From Apium graveolens (lineage: Eukaryota; Streptophyta; Magnoliopsida; Apiales; Apiaceae): a stretch of DNA of 64,000 nucleotides. Positions within the stretch are counted from its first letter, which is position 1. Every line of letters begins with the position of its first letter. Below, one piece after another: positions 13,483 through 21,800 of this stretch. A program made the position numbers and the translations under genes. The notes beneath the pieces were generated by a model. It had not been told where the DNA came from. It did not search any database and saw nothing but the letters and a program-made list of their open reading frames with translations. The stretch covers positions 39,773,593 through 39,837,592 of the forward strand of contig NC_133655.1 of NCBI RefSeq assembly GCF_009905375.1. The letters run 5' to 3'.

Positions 13483-14088
13483 TGTTACGACCGGCATTTT
13501 GTGTAATATTAATTTTGGACTTGGTATAATATTAGAGCCGAATGTAAATATACTTAATGGTTGTACGTTGTGTGAATGAAAAATTCTGCATTTTAAATTT
13601 GCTCTATGTAGTATATGATTTTTCAAAGCAAAAGTTTATTTATTTCCTTTATTTTTGATTTATAAGGAATATTCTAAACCTTGGAGAAATTTTCTTTTAA
13701 AAGTTATTTTGTTCACAAATTTCAAAAGTGATTTTATAAAATTTATAAGAATTCAAGTTATTTTATGGTAAAAATTTTATAATTTTTGAACTTGTATTTT
13801 ATTTTATAAAAATAAATATTTACAAATTTTATTTGTTATAATTAGCAAATTACATGGAAGCCCTTGCATGCAAACCACTCTTCTATTCTCTTCAAGGACA
13901 CATAAGACATTTCCAAACCCACTAACTCATAATTTATTAGCCAAATTACCTCCTTGACCTTGCATGCAAAATAGCCTAACTCTAGCTAGAGGTTTACTCT
14001 TGTCATTTCCCAAACCCACTCACATTATAGTCAAATCAAAGACATAAAAACAAATCATAGAGTGATCACCACTCCACTTTCACCCCAC
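13483..14088 (+). repeat. Tekay-D 5' LTR, truncated to 606 bp
   Basis: Aligns base for base with the start of the 3' LTR at 28678 up to CACTTTCACCCCAC (14088). After that the 3' LTR continues with CTTCACTCTCCG whereas this copy jumps into gag (AACCGGACAAG). About 3.4 kb of LTR, the primer site, the leader and most of gag are therefore deleted. Confidence 0.9.
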
Positions 14089-14367
14089 AACCGGACAAGT
14101 CAAGGGCAAGTTGGAGAAAACAGATTCCAGAGACCGGAATGCAAGCATTGTGGAAGAAGGCACCCCGGAGTGTGTAATAAGCTGAGCATGACATGCTATA
14201 GGTGCAACCAGAAGGGACATTTGGCAAAAGAGTGTAAGATGCCGAAGCCAGGAGTTACATGTTACAAGTTTGGAAAGACTGGACACATAGCTAGGGAGTG
14301 CAAGACAACCGGACCAGTCAAAGCTCTAATGAATGTGGCAAGTACCAGTGCAAGTGTGCCAGCCGAG
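14089..14367 (+). pseudogene. Tekay-D gag remnant with zinc knuckles
   Basis: This 93-codon open remnant is the C-terminal nucleocapsid part of gag. It has a CKHCGRRHPGVC module, a complete CCHC knuckle (CYRCNQKGHLAKEC) and a second knuckle whose second cysteine is phenylalanine (CYKFGKTGHIAREC), which should abolish zinc binding there. The frame runs directly into the Tat-E insertion. The four bases before TSD-plus-LTR and the sequence after 25184 are in the same frame, so the Tat-E insertion split one continuous gag-pol frame. Confidence 0.85.
14363..14367. repeat. Target-site duplication CCGAG, left copy of Tat-E
   Basis: CCGAG immediately precedes the LTR at 14368 and is repeated exactly at 25180-25184 just after the other LTR. 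This is the 5-bp duplication expected from a Ty3/gypsy integrase. Confidence 0.95.
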
Positions 14368-14936
14368 TGTTATGGATAAAAAACCAAGGTTATTACTTGT
14401 TGTATTTAATACTAAGATTCGGGAGCTCAAGGCCTTTAATGGCTGCTCTCGTGTTTCGTGACTCAATCTGCCTTTACGAGATGCCTACGTATCTCTGTGA
14501 ATTAGAGAATCAAGCCAAAAAACGTAGTTCTGATTTGTGGGGTGAGACCCCTTATATAGATGTTGGTGGTCCTTGAATTGGACTTGGTATAGGAGACTTG
14601 GTGGGCAAGTCTCATAATTAGAATGGACTTTGGAGTCCTAGATAGTAGGAAACTGATTCCTTATCCTTTTAGGTCCCCTTGAGGCTTATCTATAAGGATT
14701 TATATCCTTATCAGGACTCTTCTCAACAGCTGATTTTTCCCTTATTAATTAATTACGAAATTAATTAATAATCAGGGCTTTTGGGCCATTTTTATTCGAC
14801 CAGACCTGATCTGGTCCATCAGGCTTAACCTTTCTGGTCTGAGTATCATATATCTTTTTATTGGGTCTGGCAGCCCACAGTTTGTACAATTAATGCAGTA
14901 TTTAATTATACAAACATAATTTATTTATCCCTATCA
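14368..14936 (-). repeat. Tat-E 3' LTR (569 bp)
   Basis: Read on the minus strand it starts TGATAGGGATAAATAAATT at 14936 and ends TTTTTTATCCATAACA at 14368. A perfect 13-bp inverted repeat with a 4-nt loop lies at 14742-14754 / 14759-14771 (TTATTAATTAATT, loop ACGA). Identical to 24611-25179 except at one site. Confidence 0.95.
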
Positions 14937-14953
14937 TTTGCCCCCCAACTTTT
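14937..14953 (-). other. Polypurine tract of Tat-E
   Basis: On the minus strand AAAAGTTGGGGGGCAAA ends exactly where the 3' LTR begins (14936). It confirms that this LTR is the 3' one and that the element runs right to left. Confidence 0.85.
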
Positions 14954-15059
14954 GGGAAACATTGATTAGGTTTCGCAGAAGTTAAGTCTATTGGTTCCCT
15001 TACAGGGTCTCGTTTTTTCCGTAAAGTGTGGAGCGACCTACACATTTACAACGAATTTT

Positions 15060-15351
15060 TCCTTTTATTCAGGAATTATCTTAATTTCCAGGAATTTTTC
15101 CCTTATTTCCGGGATTTTTCCCTTATTTTCTGGAATTTTTCCCTAATTTTCTGGGATTTTTCCCTAATTTTCTGGAATTTTCTGGGATTTTTCCTTATTT
15201 TCTGGAATTTTTCCTAATTTTCTGGAATTTTCTGGGATTTTTCCTTATTTTCTGGAATTTTCCCTAATTTTCTGGAATTTTTCCTTATTTTCTGGAATTT
15301 TCCCTAATTTTCTGGAATTTTTCCTTATTTTCTGGAATTTTCTAATTTCCA
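15060..15351. repeat. AT-rich minisatellite in the 3' region of Tat-E
   Basis: About a dozen imperfect tandem copies of a 20-23 bp unit, consensus near TTTTCCTTATTTTCTGGAAT, with variants CCCTAATTTTCTGGAAT and TTTCTGGGATT. The right half has an alternating higher-order pattern (CCTTATT unit followed by CCCTAATT unit). Open frames here are only translated repeats. Variable tandem repeats in the 3' untranslated part are known for Tat-lineage elements. Confidence 0.9.
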
Positions 15352-15355
15352 GCCC

Positions 15356-16010
15356 TTTTTTCGACCAGAATCCAGGTCGAAATTTCGACCAGGATCCTAG
15401 TCGAAAAATGGGGCCAGCCTTGTCATCCTGGTCGAAGGAATTCGACTAGGATCCACGACCTGGAATTCGACCAGGATCCTAGTCGAAATTTCGACCTGGA
15501 TCTAGGACCTGGAATTCGACCAGGATCCTAGTCGAAAATTCGACCTGGATCGAGGTCGAAAATTCAACCCCCTTCTTTTTTTTTTTTTTTTTTTTTTATA
15601 AGCCTATCGACTAGGATTTCGACTAGGATTCTAGTCGATATTTCGACCTGAATCCTGTTCGAAAATTCTTTGGTTTTCTTGCTTCCTGGTCGAAGGATTT
15701 CGACTAGGATCCACGACCTGGAATTCGACCAGGATCCTAGTCGAACTTCGACCTGGGTTTTTAATCCCTATTTTTTGAAAGATGCTTGGTTTTATTCGAC
15801 CTCATTCCTGGTCGAAACTTCGACCTCAATTCAGTTCCTTTTTTCCAGCTATTTTCGGGTGTCTGCTCGAAAGATTTCGGGCAGGATTCACGACCTGGAA
15901 TTCGACCTGGATTCTGGTCTTTTTTACCCGCTATTTTCGGGTGTCTGCTCGAAAGATTTCGGGCAGGATTCACGACCTGGATTTCGACCTGATTCCTGGT
16001 CTTCCACTAG
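15356..16010. repeat. TCGACC/GGTCGA repeat block in Tat-E
   Basis: Many copies in both orientations of a motif built from TTCGACCAGGATCCTAGTCGAA. A block of about 60 bp near 15432-15490 recurs near 15689-15745. An 82-bp unit containing CTATTTTCGGGTGTCTGCTC is present twice, at about 15849 and 15931. A run of 22 T lies at 15576-15597. The half-units are inverted, so the block can fold extensively. ORFs at 15670-16035 are repeat translations and not genes. Confidence 0.85.
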
Positions 16011-16059
16011 CCTCCTTTATTTAGCTTTAATTTAGGGTATTGTATTTTCCAAATCCTAA

Positions 16060-16230
16060 TTGGATTTGGGCCTAGCCTTTTTTGTTGGGCCTTATTAAAT
16101 TTTTCTGAGCCTCTATTATTGGGTTTTTCCAAATCTTATTGGGCCTCTTTTATTGGGCCTTTTCAAATCTTACTGGGCCTCTTTTATTGGGCCTTTTCAA
16201 ATCTTATTTGGGCCTCTTTTATTGATCTGG
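16060..16230 (+). promoter_or_regulatory. Tandem TGGGCC boxes upstream of the antisense gene
   Basis: Seven TGGGCC copies occur in about 150 bp (near 16066, 16086, 16140, 16154, 16174, 16187, 16209). The last five belong to a 34-35 bp tandem unit (TTGGGCCTCTTTTATTGGGCC then TTTTCAAATCTTA). TGGGCC/T is the known plant site II promoter motif bound by TCP-type factors. The cluster lies 130-300 bp upstream of a TATA box and on the coding side of the antisense gene. Promoter function is inferred. Confidence 0.5.
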
Positions 16231-16359
16231 GCTTAATACACCCTGTTAAGAATGCTCTAGAATTCCTTGGAATATTCTGGAATATTCTTTTTTCTGGGCT
16301 TTTTCTTATGGGCTTTTGTCCTCAATGGGCTTTTCGTCCCTTCAACTTCCTTTTCCTCT

Positions 16360-16367
16360 TATATAAA
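16360..16367 (+). promoter_or_regulatory. TATA box of the Tat-E antisense gene
   Basis: TATATAAA lies 231 bp upstream of the ATG at 16591, followed by a short CT-rich leader and then a 5'UTR intron. Position and context suit an RNA polymerase II core promoter with a start site near 16390-16400. Confidence 0.6.
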
Positions 16368-16496
16368 GGAATGAGGAAAGGCTATTACTCCTCACTTTCT
16401 CATTTCTTTGTTTTCTTCTTCATCTTCCTGCTAAGATTCTCAGAGGAATAACAGCAAGTCGGAGCTCAAAGCCTTTTTTCAGGAGTGCTTCTTCAG

Positions 16497-16590
16497 GTAA
16501 GATTCCTCCCTTTGCTTTTCATTATTTTTCCATTGTGTGCCATTTTAAGATAGCCTATTTACGTGCCTCATACTTTTTTTTTTTTTTCAG
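16497..16590 (+). other. 5'UTR intron of the antisense gene
   Basis: Donor CAG/GTAAGA at 16494/16497 and acceptor TTTTTTTTTCAG ending at 16590, so the exon opens directly with the ATG at 16591. Length 94 bp, with a strong pyrimidine tract. Predicted from consensus only. Confidence 0.65.
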
Positions 16591-18533
16591 ATGGCTGACA
16601 AAAGAATGACTCGTTTGGCCAAGATGAACGTGGCTAGAAAGTCCAATAATTTTCCTATTCGATCGAGGTATACTTCCTTAATCGACATGATCAACACTCG
16701 AGGGGACGAGTATCCGTCTGATGCGCATCTGGACGCGCACGATCATATCAGTGCTTTACGGGATCCCAAGGAGCTGGAAAAGTTGAGCAGCTGCTTCAAA
16801 ATCAAGGAGCCTTTTAAGCTGGTTCTTGCGGGTCCGGCCGACAGGGCCTGTCAGTGGAAGAAGGACGCGCTATGCGTCTATAGGGATACTCTGAGGGCAG
16901 GTATTAGACTCCCTTTTCATCCATTCATTACTTTGCTACTGGCTGATGTGGGCATCAGCCCTTGCCAACTTCCCCCTAATTCCTGGAGGTTGATTCTGTG
17001 TTATCTGTCGCAATGCGCCAAGCACAACGTCCCCACATCTGTTGCTGTCTTCAGGAAGATTTTTCAGTTTAAAAACAGCCCTGATAAAAGTCCGGGTTGG
17101 GTTTCTATCAACCAGCGCCCCACTATCCCCCATATCGTAAATGGGAAGTCCATCCCTGACAACAACTTGGGGTGGAAGAAAGATTTTTTGTTTGTTATTT
17201 GGGAAGGTGGAGATTGGGGCTCCCTGTTTCGATCATCCTTTGGGCTGGCCGTAGACGGGAGCCCGAATGACATAACTTTGTCTGAGGAGGAAGCTAGAGG
17301 TTTCAACCTCCTTACGCAAGACAACGGCACTTCCCATTGTTGGGACCTTATCCGGGAGACCGTCCTGGTAGAACGCGGCCTTTCGCCCGTTAATAAGAAA
17401 AGTAAGTTCCCTTTCTTATCTCCTTTATTTCCTGCACTTTTATTTCATTGATTTTCAACTGACTTTGTTTCTCGCAGTGGCTGAGAAGATTGAGGAGGCT
17501 ACCAAGCCGAAGGACCTGGAGACAACCAGGATGAAGAGGGCCGGGAAGATCTTTAAGGACCCTCGACTGGGTGACCGCTTCCCGGAGTTCCTTCTTCAAG
17601 CGACGGAGCCAGATGAGGAAGGCCCCATCCAAGTTCTGCGCACCAAGCAGAGGCCAGGTGCCTACTTTCAACCTGCTTGGGGGATCCGGGGCAAGGACTC
17701 AATTGTGGGCAGCACGGCCCTGTCCAAGGAATGGTCTAAGCATTCCATTTCCCCGGTGGATTATCAAGATTTTGTCCTTCAACAGGACTTGGAGGGGAAT
17801 GAGCTGTTTGGAGCCCAAGCTCTGGCGACGGTATGTACTTTACTTATGCTTTTTACAATTCTCTTTTCTTTCTTTTCTAAACCTTTGCTGTTTTCTCCTG
17901 CAGGCTAACGCCCATTTTCAAGGGGCTATTCACCAAGCCAAGGCTTGGAAGGTTGGCCTGGAAGATGCCAACAAGAAGTTGGAGGAGGCCAATCAAAAAA
18001 TTGAGGCCCTTGAAGCTCAATTGGCCTCTTCCACTTCTGACCTGGAGACGGCCCGGGCTGAAAATGTCATCTTGAAGGCGCAGAAGGAAAAAGCCTTCGA
18101 TGGCTGGATGGACACTCAAGAATTCAAAGACTTGATGGTGGAGCATGACGCCCTTCTTCATCCTGTTAGCTATAAGGAAGGCTGGGACGCTGCTGTGGAG
18201 GCCATCCAGGATGAGTTTCCCGAGGTCCTTGAGCAGTTGCCCTTTCCTTGCCCAGTGCGGGTTCCAGAGCTTGGAGGTGTTACTGAAAAGCTTGCTGGTA
18301 TGATCAAGGATGGAGAGGAGGAAGATTCCCCCGAGGAGGAATTCGAGCCTGTTGCTAAGAAGGCCAGGGTGGAAGAATCTCCCAAAGCAGCGCCTCAACA
18401 GCCATCATCTTCTGCCGAGGGAACTTCTACAGGGACTTCGGAGGGGACGACCGAGACGTCTGAAGAAACGACTGAAACTTCCGAAGAGACTTCGGATAGT
18501 GGTTCTGAGGAATCTCATCCTTCCAAGGCCTAG
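16591..18533 (+). CDS. Tat-E antisense ORF (aORF), spliced, about 597 residues
   Basis: Predicted coding exons are 16591-17401, 17478-17830 and 17904-18533. Intron 1 (76 bp) has GTAAGT and CTCGCAG ends and splits a codon after its first base. Intron 2 (73 bp) has GTATGT and TCCTGCAG ends in phase 0. Joining keeps one frame to the TAG at 18531. Residues about 60-250 resemble the plant family called putative gypsy-type transposon (Transposase_28/PF04195), with the WRLILCYLSQCAKHN block. Residues about 395-455 form a coiled coil (KKLEEANQKIEALEAQL). The tail has an acidic run, a possible nuclear signal (KKARVEE, about residue 540) and repeated TSEET/TETSEE units. Antisense ORFs in this position are known in Tat-lineage elements; their role is unknown. 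It converges on gag-pol with 335 bp between. No lesion was seen. Confidence 0.8.
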
Positions 18534-18868
18534 CTTCTTGTATATCTTTTTTTTTTGAACTTTATTTGTATCAGAACTTGTTACCCTTCGGGGTTATGTT
18601 TTATACGTTGCTTTTCTTGCCTTTTTCTGTTTTATCTTTACAATCTTAATATGCATTTGAACCTTAAACATCCTTAGATAGAAATAATTTCAAACTCTTT
18701 GATATGAAGTCTGGTTTTCCAAAACCTTACATAGCATGGGTTCGACCCTAATCAACAATAACTAGACAATGTAAATTCTACTGGAATATAAAATCCTATG
18801 CAAGCAAAGCTTCAAGGTGCTTTTAAACCTACTTGTCAATGACAAGTGAGAATCATACTTCTCCTATT
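18534..18868. other. Spacer between convergent antisense gene and gag-pol
   Basis: 335 bp of AT-rich sequence between the two stop codons. It probably holds the polyadenylation sites of the antisense transcript and part of the gag-pol 3' untranslated region. I saw no ORF and no clear repeat. Confidence 0.5.
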
Positions 18869-21800
18869 TTACACATAGTAAACCTTCAGGTTTTGTGCGT
18901 GCCAGGTCCTCGGGACTTCAAAACCTTCCATAGTTTCCAGCTTGTAGGTTCCTCTACCCTGAACGCTCTTGACTCTGTACGGCCCTTCCCAATTTGGGGC
19001 AAGCTTTCCTTTCTGTCCAACACCAGAAGCCTCTATTTTTCTCAAGACTAGATCTCCTTGTTTAAAAAATCTCTCTTTAACCCTTAGGTTGTAATAGAAT
19101 GAAGCCTTTTTCTGATATTCTACTATCTTTGCATGTGCCTCATCTCGCACTTCATCAATTAGATCCAGGGCTAACCTCTGCCCTTCCTCATTTTCTACAG
19201 CATTGAAAGTCTGAATCCTTGGAGAGGAATGTGATATCTCCACGGGAACTACTGCTTCTGCCCCATATGCCAACATGAAAGGAGTTGCTCCTGTCGTGAC
19301 TCTACAGGTAGTCCTATAGGCCCATAATATTGGAAGTATCTCATCCACCCAATTATTTCTTGACTTCTCGATCCTCTTTTTTAGTCCATCCAGGATTATC
19401 CGATTTGCTACCTCTGCTTGCCCATTGGCTTGCGGGTGAGCCACAGAGGTGAATCGTAACTCAATTTTATTTTCTTCACAATACTTCTTGAATTCCTCAT
19501 TGTTGAATTGTGTTCCATTGTCAGTGACGAGGATACGGGGAATTCCATATCGGCACATAATGTTTTCCCACAGGAATTGTGCAACCTGCTTAGTTGTGAT
19601 TTTGGCCAAGGGTTTGGCTTCGATCCACTTGGTGAAATAATCAATGGCTACAATCAGAAATTTCCTTTGTGCCGTGGCCATAGGAAAAGGCCCTAGAATA
19701 TCCATCCCCCACATGGCAAAGGGAATAGGCGAGTTGATAGAGGTCAGCATCTCGGGGGGTTGTCTAACAACTGGTGCATGCTTCTGACAGCGATCACACT
19801 TCTTCACATATTCTTTGGCATCAGCCATCATTTCTGGCCAATAGAAGCCTAAACGGGTTATTTTATGAGCCAAGGCCCTGCCCCCCAGGTGTTGTCCACA
19901 AATACCTTCATGTACTTCTTCAAGAGCCAAGCGTGCCTCATCGGGCCTGAGACACCTCAGGTAAGGAACCACGAAAGATCTTTTATATAGAATCCCATCT
20001 ATCAAAGAGTACCTTAGTGCTCGAACAGTTAACTTCCGTGCCTCAATTGCATCGCTTGGCAACCAACCGGTCTGAATGTGAGCCTTGATGGGATCAATCC
20101 ATGACGTCCCCAAGCCTACGGGAGCCACAAGCTTAACATCTATGCTTCGTGTCTTCAAAACACGGAAGTACACACTTCCTGAACTTTCTTCAATCTCAGA
20201 TGAAGCAAACTTTGATAGCGCATCTGCTTTAGCATTTTCTTCCCTTGGAATGTGTTCAACATGGCATTCATTAAATTGGGTCATCACAGCCCTTACTAGG
20301 CGAACATACTTAGCCATCGTATCATCCCTTGCCTCAAATTCTCCCTTTACCTGGGATATGATCAGCTTCGAGTCTCCACGGACCTTTAAGTTTTTGACTC
20401 TAAGTGTCCCAGCTAGACCAAGGCCAGCAATCAGGGCTTCATACTCTGCCTCATTGTTTGTTGTTGGGAAGTCTAGCTTCATGGCATACTCAATTAAGAA
20501 TCCATCAGGGCTTTGCAAAACCAACCCTGCTCCACTGGAATTTGTTTTTGATGCTCCATCAAAATAGAGAACCCAATATTCTTTCTCCTTGTCCCCATTG
20601 TCGACTCCCTTGTCTTGAGGTATGGTATCTTCCTGCCCCCCGACTTCTTGGTTGGGTATGGTACATTCCACCAGGAAGTCAGCTAGTGCCTGGGCTTTTA
20701 TGGCCGTACGTGGCTTATACTTGAGATCGAACTCTCCCAACTCTATTGCCCACTTAATCAGTCTCCCACTTGCCTTGGGACTGTGAATGATATTTCTCAG
20801 TGGCTGATTTGTTAGCACTTCAATTTGGTGAGCTTGAAAATAAGGACGCAGCTTTCTTGAAGCCATTACCAAGGCTAAAGCGAATTTCTCAATGGCTGAA
20901 TAATTCAACTCAGCACCATGCAAAATTTTGCTGACATAGTATACGGGTTTCTGGACTTTCAGTTCCTCCTTAACCAACACGGCGCTCAAGGCGCTCTCTG
21001 AAACAGCCAAGTACAAAAATAAAACTTCATTCAGAACTGGCTTGGCCAACAACGGGGCCTGGCCCATATATTTCTTTAACTCTTCAAATGCCTTCTGATT
21101 TTCCTCATTCCATACAAAGTCTTTGATGTTCTTCAGTGACTTGAAAAATGACAAGCACTTGTCTCCTGACTTGGAGATGAATCGTCCTAACGCAGCAACC
21201 CTTCCTGTGAGCTTCTGAACATCCTTGACAGTTTTGGGGGGTTCCATGTCCAGGATCGCCTTTATTTTATCGGGATTTGCCTCAATTCCCCTCTTCGAGA
21301 CCATCAATCCCAAGAACTTTCCAGATCCTACGCCGAAAGCACACTTCGTCGGGTTCAACATCATCTTGTGGTACCTCAGGACCTCAAAAGCTTCCCTTAA
21401 ATGGGCTATATGATCAGTCTTTACTAGACTCTTGACTAACATGTCATCAACATAGACTTCCATAGTCTTACCAATAAGATCCTTAAAAATTCTATTCACC
21501 AACCTTTGATAGGTGGCTCCTGCATTCTTGAGACCAAACGCCATAACAAGATAACAATAAACACCAAAGTCAGTGATAAATGATACCTTTGGAATGTCAT
21601 CCTTATGCATTTTGATCTGGTTGTATCCGCTAAACCCATCCATGAAACTCAGCATCTCATGTCCAGCGGTAGCATCAATCAAAGTATCAATTCTAGGCAG
21701 CGGAAAACAGTCTTTGGGGCATGCATCATTCAGATCGGTGAAGTCTATACACATCCTCCACTTTCCATTAGCCTTCTTCACCATTACAGGGTTTGCTAAC

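Noticed and set aside
15026..16451. ORFs of 63-121 codons in the Tat-E 3' region
   Set aside because: Repetitive peptides produced by the tandem repeats; frames are maintained by the repeat period, and stops appear where the repeat ends.
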